Assembly: GCA_965248675.1 (NCBI GenBank) | Contig: CBDFJZ010000008.1 | Span: 496,001-560,000, forward strand | Length of the DNA: 64,000 nt | Source: UBA6627 sp965248675 | GTDB taxonomy: Bacteria > Chloroflexota > Dehalococcoidia > UBA2979 | Reading direction: 5' to 3' | Shown here: in pieces, positions 1 through 9,030 of the stretch | Numbering within the stretch: the stretch's first letter is position 1 | Layout of the letters: every line of letters begins with the position of its first letter | Notes under the pieces: generated by a model | Told to the model about the DNA's origin: nothing | Databases searched by the model: none | What the model saw: the letters and a program-made list of their open reading frames with translations, nothing else | Translations under genes and position numbers: made by a program

Positions 1-1
1 C

Positions 2-1042
2 CGCCGCATCGACATCTCCACCGCCTTCGCCATCGCCTCCGCGCAAGAAGCAGTCGCGGACGCCGGCATCGAGGTCAACGCGGAGCGGCCGGGCGCGGTC
101 GGCGTGCTCCTCGGCACCGGCATCGGCGGCGCCCACCTGATGGTCGAGCAGCAACGCATCCTCGAAGAGAAGGGACCGCGCCGCGTCTCTCCCTTCCTCA
201 TGACCAGCTTCCTGCCCGACACCGCCACCGGGCTCGTCGCAATCGCCCTCGGCGCTCGCGGGCCGAACTTCGCCATCACCGCCGCCTGCGCCACCGGCGG
301 CGCGGCGGTCGGCGAGGCGGCCGAAACCATCGCCCGCGGCGAAGCCGAGGTGATGATCGCCGGCGGCTTCGAGGCCCCGCTCCAGCCCATCTATTACGCC
401 GGCTTCCACGCGATGAAGGCGCTCGCCGCACACGAGGATCCAGCCCAGGCCGTCCGCCCCTTCGACAAGGAGCGCAACGGCTTCATCCTCGGCGAGGGCG
501 CGGGCACGCTCATCCTCGAGTCGCTCGAACACGCCCTGGCGCGCGGCGCGAAGATCCATGCGCGCTGGGCCGGCGCCGCCACCAGCAACGACGCGTTCGA
601 CATGGTCGCCGCCGCCGAGGATGGTCGCGGCATCAACGAGGCGATGCGTCGCGCGCTCGAACGCGCCGAACTCACACCTGACCGGATCGACTACATCAAC
701 GCGCACGGCACCGGCACGCCGCTCAACGACCGGGTCGAAACCCGCGCCATCCGCGACGTCTTCGGCGAGGAGGCCGACCGCCTGATGGTCTCCAGCACCA
801 AGTCGATGCATGGCCACATGATGGGTGCCTCGGGCGCCGTCGAGGCCATCATCTGCGTCCTCGCCTGCCAGCACCAGATCGCCCCGCCCACGATCAACTA
901 CACGACACCCGATCCCGACTGCGACCTCGACTATGTGCCGAACACGGCTCGCGAGGCGCCCATTGAGTACGCGATGAGTACGTCCGTCGGCCTCGGAGGT
1001 CACAACTCCACGCTGATCTTCGGGCGCTGGGGGGACGGCTAA
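2..1042 (+). CDS. fabF: beta-ketoacyl-ACP synthase II (KASII), 5' truncated by the window edge
   Basis: Condensing enzyme of type II fatty-acid synthesis that elongates acyl-ACP with malonyl-ACP in the cytosol. The frame is open from base 2 and starts mid-protein; position 104 (GTG) is only an internal codon. The thiolase-fold Cys-His-His set is visible: the nucleophile in TAACATGG (about bases 290-310), the first His in NAHGTGTPLND and the Lys/second His in SSTKSMHGHMMGASG. The C-terminal GLGGHNS is typical of FabF. The stop TAA overlaps the ATG of the next gene (TAATG), so the two synthases are translationally coupled. The missing N-terminus is roughly 60-70 residues, judged from the neighbour. 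Confidence 0.93.
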   Translation, partial: RRIDISTAFAIASAQEAVADAGIEVNAERPGAVGVLLGTGIGGAHLMVEQQRILEEKGPRRVSPFLMTSFLPDTATGLVAIALGARGPNFAITAACATGGAAVGEAAETIARGEAEVMIAGGFEAPLQPIYYAGFHAMKALAAHEDPAQAVRPFDKERNGFILGEGAGTLILESLEHALARGAKIHARWAGAATSNDAFDMVAAAEDGRGINEAMRRALERAELTPDRIDYINAHGTGTPLNDRVETRAIRDVFGEEADRLMVSSTKSMHGHMMGASGAVEAIICVLACQHQIAPPTINYTTPDPDCDLDYVPNTAREAPIEYAMSTSVGLGGHNSTLIFGRWGDG

Positions 1043-2286
1043 TGGACGCGCCACGGGTCGTGGCTACGGGCGTTGGCTTGATGACCCCGGTCGGGATCGG
1101 TCGCGATGCGAGCTGGGAAGCGCTCCTCCACGGGACCAACGGCATCGGCCCGGTCACCCTCGTCGAGTCCGACGATCTCCCCGCGCGGATCGGCGGCGAA
1201 GTTACAGGATTCGACCCGCTTGACTTCATCGGCCGCAAGGACGCACGGCGCATGGATCGCTTCGTTCAGCTCTCGATCGCCGCCACCGACGAAGCCGTTG
1301 AACAGTCCGGCCTCGACATCCCCGCCGAGGCCGAGGAGATCGGCTGCATGATCGGCTCCGGCATCGGCGGCATCGGCACGCTCGAGGATCAGTTCAAGAT
1401 CTTGTTCGACAAGGGCGCGTCCCGCGTCTCGCCGTTTGTCGTCCCGATGTTCATCTCCGATATGGCCGCTGGCCAGGTTTCGATTCGCACCGGCGCGCGC
1501 GGCCCCAACGTGAACACGGTCAGCGCCTGCGCCTCCGGCGCGGACGCGATCGGCACCGCCTACGAAGTGATCCGGCGCGGCGACGCGATGGCCATGATCA
1601 CCGGCGGCACCGACGCGGGCGTCACCCGCATGTCGATCGCCGCCTTCGCGGCATCGAGGGCGCTCTCCACCAGCCGCAACGACGACCCCGAGCATGCCTC
1701 GCGCCCCTTCGACCTCGAGCGCGACGGCTTCATCCTCGCCGAGGGCGCCGGATCGCTGATCCTCGAGACCCTCGAGCACGCTCAGCAACGAGGCGCCACG
1801 ATCCTCGCCGAGGTCGTCGGCTATGGCGCTTCCGCCGACGCCTTCCACGTCACCCAGCCCTCGGAGAACGGCGAGGGCGCTGCGCGCGCCATGAACGTCG
1901 CGATCAACAAGGCCGGCATCGCCGCCAGCGACGTCGACTACATCAACGCCCACGGCACCAGCACGCCGCTCAACGACAAGTTCGAGACCATGTCCCTGAA
2001 GACCGTCTTCGGCGAGGCCGCGGGCGCGATTCCGATCTCTTCGACCAAGTCGATGATCGGCCACACCCTCGGCGCCGGTGGCGCGATCGAGGCCGGCGTC
2101 ACCGTCATGTCGATCCTCGATCAGCGCGTGCACGGCACCCACAACCTAATCGTCCCCGACCCGGACTGCGACCTCGACTACGTCCCCGAGAACGCTCGAG
2201 ACGTCTCGATCGACTACGCCGTCTCCAACTCCCTCGGCTTCGGCGGCCACAACAGCTCCCTCGTCTTCAAGCGCTTCGAGGAGTAA
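1042..2286 (+). CDS. fabF: beta-ketoacyl-ACP synthase II, tandem paralogue
   Basis: A 414-residue KASII of normal family length. It has its own complete triad: Cys in TVSACASGADAIG, His in NAHGTSTPLNDKFE, and Lys/His in SSTKSMIGHTLGAGG. The N-terminal PRVVATGVGLMTPVG is the usual FabF opening, which supports the ATG at 1042 although it overlaps the upstream stop. Because both tandem copies keep the active-site Cys, this is not a polyketide KS/chain-length-factor pair, in which the second copy loses it. The two copies probably differ in chain-length or substrate preference (inference). recJ follows after 13 bases. Confidence 0.95.
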   Translation: MDAPRVVATGVGLMTPVGIGRDASWEALLHGTNGIGPVTLVESDDLPARIGGEVTGFDPLDFIGRKDARRMDRFVQLSIAATDEAVEQSGLDIPAEAEEIGCMIGSGIGGIGTLEDQFKILFDKGASRVSPFVVPMFISDMAAGQVSIRTGARGPNVNTVSACASGADAIGTAYEVIRRGDAMAMITGGTDAGVTRMSIAAFAASRALSTSRNDDPEHASRPFDLERDGFILAEGAGSLILETLEHAQQRGATILAEVVGYGASADAFHVTQPSENGEGAARAMNVAINKAGIAASDVDYINAHGTSTPLNDKFETMSLKTVFGEAAGAIPISSTKSMIGHTLGAGGAIEAGVTVMSILDQRVHGTHNLIVPDPDCDLDYVPENARDVSIDYAVSNSLGFGGHNSSLVFKRFEE

Positions 2287-2299
2287 CGAGGGCTACCAG

Positions 2300-4060
2300 G
2301 TGACAGCTCCGTCCGAGCTCGATTCACCCCGCGCGGACAGCGCGGTCGCATCAAGAGCCGTCTCCGAGGGTTCTGCGGGCCGCCTCTGGCGCCTGCTCCC
2401 CGATCCCGACGTCAGCGGTTTCGCCGACGCCGGCGACGGGCTCCCACCGCTCATGCGACGGCTGCTCGCACGCCGCGGCGTTCACGACACCGAGCAAGCG
2501 CGACGCTACCTCGGCAGCCCCGGTGAGCTCACCGATCCCCGCCTCATGCCCAACCTCGATGTCGCGGTCGAACGCCTCGCCGCTGCCTGCCGCGCGGGCG
2601 AAACCGTCGCCATCTTCGGCGACTTCGACGTCGACGGCGTCACCTCGACCACCATCCTTACCGAGAGCCTGCGCGAACTCGGCGCGAAGCCGGTTCCCTA
2701 CATCCCCGACCGCTTCCGCGAAGGCTACGGACCCAACGTCAACGCCGTCCGCCAGCTCGCCGACCGCGGCGCCAGCCTCCTCGTCACCGCCGACTGTGGC
2801 ACCTCCTCTGTCACCGAAGTCGACGAGGCGAACAGCCTCGGCATGCAGGTGATCGTCATCGATCACCACACCGTCCCGGAGCAGCTGCCCGCCGCCCTCG
2901 CCCTCGTCAACCCGAAACTGACCGACTCCGAGTACGGATCGGAACCGGCGGCCGTCGGCGTCGCCTATAAGGTCGTCCACGACCTCTTCGACCACTTCGG
3001 CCACCCGTACGACGCTGATCCGCACCGCGCGCTCGTCGCCCTCGGCACGGTCTGCGATCTCGCGCCGATGGTTGCCGAGAACCGCGACCTCGTTCGCCTC
3101 GGCCTCGAGGCGATCAAGTCAACGCAGCGCCCGGGCCTCCGCGCACTCGCCGCCGTCGCAAACGTCGATCTCAGCCAGGCGAACGTCGACACGTTCGGCT
3201 GGGTGCTCGGCCCACGTCTCAACGCCGCCGGCCGCATGTTGCACGGCCGGGTCGCCCTCGATCTGATGCTCGCCGAGGACGAACGGGAGGCGGAGCGCCT
3301 CGCCAAACAGCTCGACGAGCTCAACCGCACGCGCCGCGAGGACACCCAGACCGCGATCGCGGATATCCACGATCAACTCAGCGAAGCCGACCTCGAAGCG
3401 CCGTTGATCGTCGCGGCGTCGCCGACGATCTCGGCCGGCATCATCGGCCTCGCCGCGTCGCGGCTCGTCGACCAGCACCACCGCCCCGCGATCGTAATGC
3501 AGGTCGACGACGACGCGGCGCGGGGCTCCTGCCGCTCGCTCCCCACGTTCGACATCACCGCCCTGCTCCGACGCCACGCCGACCTGTTCCGACGCTTCGG
3601 CGGCCACCGCGCAGCCGCCGGCTTCAGCCTCGACGCCGCGCGGGTCCCCGAGCTCCGCCAGCGCCTCATCGAGGACGCCGCCGCCGTGATCGACCCCCGA
3701 GACCTGGTCCCCGCCTTCGAGATCGAGGAGGAACTCTCACTCCAGCAGGTCGATCGCCGCACCATCCAGTGGCTCGGCCTGCTCGGCCCACACGGCATCG
3801 GCAACCCGACGCCGGTCTTCCTCGCCCACAACGTCTCCGTAGTAAAGAGCCGCGCCGTCGGCCAGGACGCCGAACACCTCCAGCTCACCCTCAAGGAAGG
3901 CCCCGTCGCCTGGCGCGCCATCTCCTTCCGCAACTCCGCCGCCGCCGTCCCCGAAGGCGAATCCGCCGACCTCGTCTACACCTTCCGCCGCGACGACTTC
4001 CGCGGCGACGGCGCCCTCCAACTCGAGGTCCTCGACCTCCGTCCCGCCGGCGCGGGCTAA
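2300..4060 (+). CDS. recJ: single-stranded-DNA-specific 5'-3' exonuclease RecJ
   Basis: DHH-superfamily nuclease of recombination and mismatch/base-excision repair, acting on ssDNA with divalent metal. The DHH domain shows motif I DFDVDGVTSTT (near residue 105), an ADCGT motif, and motif III VIDHH, followed by LGTVCDLAPM. The DHHA1 domain carries FGGHRAAAGFS, and a C-terminal OB-like region follows. At 586 residues it is of normal RecJ length. The GTG start at 2300 has only a weak Shine-Dalgarno sequence and lies 13 bases after the synthase stop, so it probably shares that transcript. No defects seen. Confidence 0.95.
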   Translation: MTAPSELDSPRADSAVASRAVSEGSAGRLWRLLPDPDVSGFADAGDGLPPLMRRLLARRGVHDTEQARRYLGSPGELTDPRLMPNLDVAVERLAAACRAGETVAIFGDFDVDGVTSTTILTESLRELGAKPVPYIPDRFREGYGPNVNAVRQLADRGASLLVTADCGTSSVTEVDEANSLGMQVIVIDHHTVPEQLPAALALVNPKLTDSEYGSEPAAVGVAYKVVHDLFDHFGHPYDADPHRALVALGTVCDLAPMVAENRDLVRLGLEAIKSTQRPGLRALAAVANVDLSQANVDTFGWVLGPRLNAAGRMLHGRVALDLMLAEDEREAERLAKQLDELNRTRREDTQTAIADIHDQLSEADLEAPLIVAASPTISAGIIGLAASRLVDQHHRPAIVMQVDDDAARGSCRSLPTFDITALLRRHADLFRRFGGHRAAAGFSLDAARVPELRQRLIEDAAAVIDPRDLVPAFEIEEELSLQQVDRRTIQWLGLLGPHGIGNPTPVFLAHNVSVVKSRAVGQDAEHLQLTLKEGPVAWRAISFRNSAAAVPEGESADLVYTFRRDDFRGDGALQLEVLDLRPAGAG

Positions 4061-4063
4061 CGG

Positions 4064-4533
4064 CGCGAAGCATCCTCTGAAGTCGGGGCGTGGGGGCGCC
4101 TCGCCCGGGAGGGCGATGACCGGATCACAGCCCCCACGGGGATTTTGGGCCTCGCCCGTAGGGCGATCTCGGGAGTGCCGGCGGGATCTACTGAATCCTG
4201 CAAACACTGCCGAGGGCAGATCGCGCACACACGCCATCGGGATCACCGACCACCCTCGAGTCTGACCGCAGACCCTTACAGTCCCTCGACGCGTCGCGGC
4301 GGGTGACCCACCCACCTCGCCCAGCCAGGAACCGTCCCCCGTCCCCGAGGCACACCACCCCACCGTCTCCCGAGGTGCGAAGCGTCCTACGAACGGGGGT
4401 GCGGGGGCGAAGCCCCCGCAGGGTTGGGGGCGGGCGGGCGGGATCTACCTAACTTCGCAAACATCGCCGAAGGCGGACCCCGCAGACTCCCCTCATCCTC
4501 GTCAGAGGCATAGCCGACCACGCCTGAGGCGAG
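4064..4533 (+). repeat. two diverged copies of a non-coding repeat unit, about 312 bp apart
   Basis: Copy 1 starts near 4064 and copy 2 near 4376. Both begin GCGAAGC(A/G)TCCT, run into a G-rich stretch, and later share GGCGGGATCTAC (4179-4190 and 4435-4446) followed by aligned CAAACA-CGCCGA-like and ACCGACCAC/AGCCGACCAC blocks. No open frame in the 611-base gap looks coding. The unit resembles an intergenic dispersed repeat, but other copies cannot be seen in this window. Confidence 0.55.
4401..4419. repeat. perfect hairpin inside the intergenic repeat
   Basis: GCGGGGGC-GAA-GCCCCCGC forms an 8-bp stem with a 3-base loop. No T-run follows on either strand, so it is REP-like rather than a textbook terminator. 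Confidence 0.5.
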
Positions 4534-4619
4534 ATGCTGCCGAGCCATCCGTCGCCCGGCGCGACCGGGCCCGCCCCCCCCTTGCGGCGAAGCCGCAACA
4601 CTCATTCTTACATTTCTCG

Positions 4620-4649
4620 TTGTCGAGCCTCCGGCTCGCCACGTAATAT
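4620..4649 (+). promoter_or_regulatory. sigma70-like promoter of the EF-G paralogue
   Basis: TTGTCG (4620-4625), an 18-base spacer and TAATAT (4644-4649). The spacer contains a 6-bp stem CGAGCC-TCC-GGCTCG (4624-4638). Transcription would start about 4656, inside the hairpin preceding the start codon. Confidence 0.5.
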
Positions 4650-4651
4650 CG

Positions 4652-4665
4652 CCCCCTAACGGGGG
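4652..4665 (+). promoter_or_regulatory. short hairpin covering the ribosome-binding site
   Basis: CCCCC-TAAC-GGGGG: the GGGGG arm (4661-4665) is also the only Shine-Dalgarno-like sequence, 6 bases before the ATG at 4672, so pairing would mask it. Confidence 0.35.
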
Positions 4666-4671
4666 TAATCA

Positions 4672-6696
4672 ATGAAGTCGTACACGTCCGACCGTCTTCG
4701 CAATGTCGTCCTGATGGGCCACGGCGGAGCCGGAAAGACGACGCTCGGCGAAGCGATGCTCCTCGCCTCCGGCGCCATCAGCCGCCTCGGCAGCGTCGAC
4801 GACGGCACCACCGTCGCGGACTACGACGAGGAGGAACACAACCACCGCTACACCATCTCCGCGTCGCTGCTCGCAATCGAGTGGAGCGACGCCCGCATCA
4901 ACCTGATCGACGCCCCGGGCTACGCCGACTTCGAGGGCGAAATCGTCTCGGGCGCGCGCGCCGCCGACTCCGCGCTGATCGCGGTCGATGCCTCCTCGGG
5001 CGTTCAGGGCGGCACCGAGCTCGCCTGGGAACGCGCCGACGAGGCCGGCCTGCCGAGGATCTGCGTCGTCACCCGGCTCGACCGCGAGAACGCCAGCTTC
5101 GAGGCCGCCGTCGACAGCCTCCGCGAGGCCTTTGGCAAACGCATCGTCCCGCTCGGCCTCCCGGTGCGCGCCCCGTCGGGCGAGTTGACCGGCTTCTACG
5201 ACCTGCGCTCGGCCGAGGATGCGCCCGACGGCATTGTCGGCGACCTCGACGCGGCGCGCGAAATGATGGTCGAGTCAGTCGCCGAGACCGACGACGAGCT
5301 GCTCATGAAATACCTCGACGGCGAGGAGCTCACCCGCGAAGAGATCACCACCGCACTCCACAACGCGATCGAAAGTGGCGACGTTGTTTCGGTGGTGCCT
5401 ACTTGTGCGCCGCTTGGCGTTGGGGTCGACGGGATCCTGAACAATGTGGTCAACCTGATGCCGTCTCCGCTTGGTCGCGAGCACGCACTGATCGAGGGAT
5501 CCGTCAAAACTGCCGCCGACGGCGATCTCGTCGTGCAGGTCTTCAAGACGATCGCCGACCCCTTCGTCGGCCACCTCTCGTTCATGAAGGTGCTCTCCGG
5601 CACGCTGCCGGCGAGCATGAGCCCGGTCAATGCGCGATCGAAGTCGACGCAACGCCTCGGGCACCTCTTCCTGCAACGCGGTAAGGAGCAGATCGAGGTC
5701 GATCAGCTCGTCGCCGGCGACATTGGCGTCGCCGCCAAGCTCACCGATACCCACACCGGCGACACCCTCGTCGCGTCGACGGAAGCCGTCGTCGAGGCCA
5801 CCGCGCTGCCATTCCCGACGCCGACGTACCGCACCGCGCTCCACCCGGCGAGCCAGGACGACGTCAACAAGCTGGCCACCGCGCTCCAACGCCTCCAGGA
5901 GCAGGACCGCACGATCCACGTCGAGCGGGACCCCGATACCGGCGAGACGATCATGACCACTATCGGCGACGCCCAGGTCGCGATCGCCTGCTCGCGTCTC
6001 GCGAAGACCTACAGCGTCGTGGTGACGCCCGATCTCCCGCGCGTCCCCTACCGGGAGACGATCAGCGGCAGCGCGAAGGCCGAGTACAAGCACAAGAAGC
6101 AGACCGGCGGCCACGGCCAGTACGGCCATGTCGTGATCGAGATCGCGCCGCTGACCAGAGGCACCGGCTTCGAATTCGCGGAGCGGGTGGTCGGGGGCAA
6201 CGTCCCGAGGCAGTTCATCCCGGCCGTCGAGAAGGGGATCAACGAGAGCCTGCCCGAAGGGCCGCTCGCCCATTCCCCGATCGTCGACGTGAAGGTCACG
6301 CTGCTCGACGGATCCTCGCATTCGGTGGATTCCTCGGAGATGGCGTTCAAGACCGCTGCGTCCCACGCGCTGAAGGACGGCTTGCTCGAGGCACACCCGG
6401 TCCTCCTCGAACCCGTGATGAAGCTGAAGGTCCACGTCCCCGGCGACTACGTCGGAGACGTGATGAGCGACATCAGCACCAAGCGGGGCCACGTCCACGG
6501 CGTCGAGGGCGAAGGCCGCTTCTCGATGATCGAGGCGGACGTGCCGCTCGCCGAGGTGCAGCGCTACTCGACCGATCTGCGCGCGCTCACGCACGGCCGC
6601 GGCCGCTTCGAACTCGCGTTCGACCGCTACGTCGAAGTCCCCGCGCACGTCCAGGACGAGGTGATCAGCGGTCTCCGAGGCGGCGACGCGAACTAG
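4672..6696 (+). CDS. elongation factor G-like GTPase (EF-G2/FusA2-type paralogue)
   Basis: A 674-residue translational-GTPase paralogue, slightly shorter than canonical EF-G. The P-loop GHGGAGKT is near residue 17. The switch II motif reads DAPGYADF, so the usual catalytic His (DTPGH) is Tyr, and the G4 motif is TRLDREN in place of NKxD. The later domains are present, including the HKKQTGGHGQYGHV domain IV signature and a complete domain V. These substitutions are characteristic of EF-G-like proteins rather than the essential translocase (family knowledge). Its cellular role is uncertain; a specialised ribosome function is possible. It stands alone with its own promoter, and no rpsL/rpsG/tuf operon is nearby. 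Confidence 0.85.
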   Translation: MKSYTSDRLRNVVLMGHGGAGKTTLGEAMLLASGAISRLGSVDDGTTVADYDEEEHNHRYTISASLLAIEWSDARINLIDAPGYADFEGEIVSGARAADSALIAVDASSGVQGGTELAWERADEAGLPRICVVTRLDRENASFEAAVDSLREAFGKRIVPLGLPVRAPSGELTGFYDLRSAEDAPDGIVGDLDAAREMMVESVAETDDELLMKYLDGEELTREEITTALHNAIESGDVVSVVPTCAPLGVGVDGILNNVVNLMPSPLGREHALIEGSVKTAADGDLVVQVFKTIADPFVGHLSFMKVLSGTLPASMSPVNARSKSTQRLGHLFLQRGKEQIEVDQLVAGDIGVAAKLTDTHTGDTLVASTEAVVEATALPFPTPTYRTALHPASQDDVNKLATALQRLQEQDRTIHVERDPDTGETIMTTIGDAQVAIACSRLAKTYSVVVTPDLPRVPYRETISGSAKAEYKHKKQTGGHGQYGHVVIEIAPLTRGTGFEFAERVVGGNVPRQFIPAVEKGINESLPEGPLAHSPIVDVKVTLLDGSSHSVDSSEMAFKTAASHALKDGLLEAHPVLLEPVMKLKVHVPGDYVGDVMSDISTKRGHVHGVEGEGRFSMIEADVPLAEVQRYSTDLRALTHGRGRFELAFDRYVEVPAHVQDEVISGLRGGDAN

Positions 6697-6726
6697 AGCA
6701 GGAGCCGAGCGCCCACTCGCGCTGGC

Positions 6727-7090
6727 CTAAGCGCCCTTCTTCTTTCGACGCTTCGTCGGCTTCGGACGGAGGACCCGCGCGTTCGCGACGCTTCGGTCGA
6801 AGAGCTCACGCAGCGCCCGCTCGTTCTCGATCAGCGCCTCCGGCACCTCGATATAGTCCTTCATCAGCGTGTCGTACTGCACCACCGTCGCATCCGGAAA
6901 GCGGGCGAGGAAGTCGGCTCGCTCGTCGCGCGGGAGCCTGACCGCAAGCTGCCCCTCCGGACTGAGAAAGCTGAACATGTTCCCGTTCATCGACGTGTAG
7001 CGCGTCTTCTTGCCCTTGAGCTCGATGTCGGGGACCGGCCTCGATCAACGCCTCGTATGCCACGAGCTTCTCGTCGCGTGAGAGCGCCAT
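6727..7090 (-). pseudogene. TfoX-like small protein, frameshifted
   Basis: The N-terminus MALSRDEKLVAYEALIEA starts at 7090 with a good GAGG site 7 bases upstream. The C-terminal part (ELKGKKTRYTSMNGNMFSF, then DTLMKDYIEVPEALI) continues in another frame to 6727. The two halves join if one G is removed near 7033, giving EAVPDIELKGKK. Together they match a roughly 120-residue family distantly related to TfoX N-terminal domains (recognised by pattern, function unknown). The basic tail KPTKRRKKKGA is intact. The cause is either a real inactivating insertion or a base-call error in a G/C run. Confidence 0.65.
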
Positions 7091-7288
7091 CGTCAACCTC
7101 CAGGCTTCGCAGGCGACCGCGTCGAATGCGAACAGAGCGAACCACGCCGAGCGTACGGCAGCGGATGCAGCCAGCGCGTCTCAGCCCGTCGCAGCGGCCG
7201 CGGACAACAGCACGGCGCCTGTGGCGCTCGATGCGTCCACGGTCGCTGAGGGTGCCGTTTGTGTGTCAGTCGGGTCGTGGGATCCGCG

Positions 7289-7747
7289 TCAGTTGCGTTC
7301 CGGCGAAGCCGACGCCCACAACGTCTCGTACTGCTCGCCGCTGACGGCACGGAGGAGCTCGCGCAGCTCCAGTTCGCGGAGTTCGCAGAGGCAGGAGTCG
7401 GCCATCTGCGCGAAGGCGCATGGATCCGGCGCGACGTCGGTGACGCGTGCCATCACGTGCGACCAGACACCGAGGCGCGAAAGCGAGTCGATGCGGCTGG
7501 TCCAGGGAATCATTGAGATGGATTCGGGACGGGGGAAGGTGGGACGGAGGCGACGGAAGGAGCGGTAGCGGTCGATGCCATCTTGAGCGATTGGTACGAG
7601 GGTGATCAGGGGGCCGGCATGCTCGTTGCGGCGGGTGTCGAGGATGAGCGTCTTGCCGAGGAGCGGAAAATAGATGGTGATGACATCGGCTTCGTCAATA
7701 TTCTGCGCGACCCGCTCGAGGTCGAGCTCGATTCCGCTGTCCAGCAT
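7289..7747 (-). CDS. conserved hypothetical protein
   Basis: 152 residues, opening MLDSGIELDLERVAQNI, with a central beta-rich stretch TIYFPLLGKTLILDTR and FPRPESISMIPW, then a C-terminal helical tail with two Cys. I recognise no catalytic motif, signal peptide or membrane segment. The compact fold with many hydrophobic strands suggests a globular cytosolic protein. It is immediately downstream of tyrS on the same strand (23-base gap) but has its own promoter-like TACACT and a G-rich site before the ATG. Function unknown. Confidence 0.6.
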   Translation of the reverse strand: MLDSGIELDLERVAQNIDEADVITIYFPLLGKTLILDTRRNEHAGPLITLVPIAQDGIDRYRSFRRLRPTFPRPESISMIPWTSRIDSLSRLGVWSHVMARVTDVAPDPCAFAQMADSCLCELRELELRELLRAVSGEQYETLWASASPERN

Positions 7748-7770
7748 GTGGGAGCCCCCGCTACTGCCCG

Positions 7771-9030
7771 TCAGTGTACCTGCCCGGCCTTGGTAAGTCG
7801 TAAAAAGCGATGCCGCCCGACACGAATTTCATCGCCGGGTTGGACGGGCTGCGTGAACTCCTGGACACGCTCACCGTTCACCGAGACGGCGCCCTGGCCA
7901 ACGAGGCGCCGGACTTCCCCGCCACTGGCCGCGACCTCGGCGGCAGTCAGCACGCGATGAAGCGGCTGCTCGCCGTCGATCGCGAACTCCGGCATCTCGT
8001 CGGGGATCTCCTGGCGCTGGATCGTGGCCTCGAAGTACTCCTGGGCGGAAGCGGCCTCCTCGGAGCCGCAGAAGACGGAGACGATCTCGCGGGCGAGCCG
8101 CTTCTTCGCGTCCATCGGCGGCAGCGCGCCGCCATCCAGCGCCTCGCCGATGTTGAGCACTTCGTCCGGCGGCAGCGGCGTCACCAGCGTGAAGAAGTCG
8201 ATCACGACCTCATCGGGCAGCGACATCACCTGGCCGTACATGTCGTTCGGCGGCTCATTGATCCCGATCGAATTACCGGTCGACTTCGACATCCGCTGGC
8301 GCCCGTCCGTGCCGACGAGGATCGGCAGCGTGATCACCACCTGCGGCCGTTGTCCCGCGTCGCGCTGCAGCGTGCGGCCCGCCATCAGGTTGAAGAGCTG
8401 ATCGCTGCCACCGATCTGGACGTCGGTCTCCAGCATCACCGCGTCGTACGCCTGCATGATCGCGTACATGAACTCGCTGAGGTAGATCGCGTCGTGGTTC
8501 TGCCAGCGCTTCTCGAAATTGTCCCGCTCCAGGAACTGCGCCACAGTGAACTTCGAGCTCAGGCGCAGGACGTCGACGAACGTCAGCTCGCCGAGCCAGT
8601 CCGCGTTGTAGCGGACCGTGGTCCGCTCCCCATCGAGAATCCGAAACGCCTGGGCCGCGTACGTCCGCCCGTTCTCAGCCAGGTGCTCGGCGGTCAGCAT
8701 CGGCCGCCCCTGGTCCTTGTCCGAGGGATCGCCGACCAGCCCGGTGAAGTTGCCGATCAGGAAGGTCACGTCGTGGCCGAAGTCCTGGAACTGCCGCAGC
8801 TTCCGCATCGGCAGCGTATGGCCGAGGTGCAGATCGACCGAGGTCGGATCGAAGCCGGCGTAGACCTTGAGCGGCCGATCCTCTTCGAGGCGTTCGCGTA
8901 GCTCCGCCTCCATCGTCGCGTGCGTCCGGTCGTCACCGTAATCGACGCCGCTGAGCAGCACCGAGAGCTGGTCGTCGACCGGCGCCATCTTTCGCGTCGA
9001 TGCCTTCGCGGGGATCTTCGAGGCAGTCAT
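7771..9030 (-). CDS. tyrS: tyrosyl-tRNA synthetase
   Basis: Class I aminoacyl-tRNA synthetase charging tRNA-Tyr. The HIGH-type motif is HLGHT after AGFDPTSVDL, and the KMSKS-type motif is RMSKST. A C-terminal S4 RNA-binding domain (EVRRLVGQGAVSVNGERV) ends the protein. The start chosen is ATG 9030, because its ATGA overlaps the ribF stop and the peptide begins MTASKIPAK; a further upstream ATG at 9039 lies inside ribF. The length (419 aa) is normal for bacterial TyrRS with an S4 domain. It is translationally coupled to ribF. Confidence 0.96.
   Translation of the reverse strand: MTASKIPAKASTRKMAPVDDQLSVLLSGVDYGDDRTHATMEAELRERLEEDRPLKVYAGFDPTSVDLHLGHTLPMRKLRQFQDFGHDVTFLIGNFTGLVGDPSDKDQGRPMLTAEHLAENGRTYAAQAFRILDGERTTVRYNADWLGELTFVDVLRLSSKFTVAQFLERDNFEKRWQNHDAIYLSEFMYAIMQAYDAVMLETDVQIGGSDQLFNLMAGRTLQRDAGQRPQVVITLPILVGTDGRQRMSKSTGNSIGINEPPNDMYGQVMSLPDEVVIDFFTLVTPLPPDEVLNIGEALDGGALPPMDAKKRLAREIVSVFCGSEEAASAQEYFEATIQRQEIPDEMPEFAIDGEQPLHRVLTAAEVAASGGEVRRLVGQGAVSVNGERVQEFTQPVQPGDEIRVGRHRFLRLTKAGQVH

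Noticed and set aside
1039..2142. A 367-codon open frame antisense to the second FabF
   Set aside because: High-G+C genes produce long antisense frames; it has no domain and lies wholly opposite a clear condensing enzyme.
2..2286. Type II polyketide KS-alpha/KS-beta pair
   Set aside because: Both proteins retain the active-site Cys; a chain-length factor would have lost it, and no other polyketide genes are visible.
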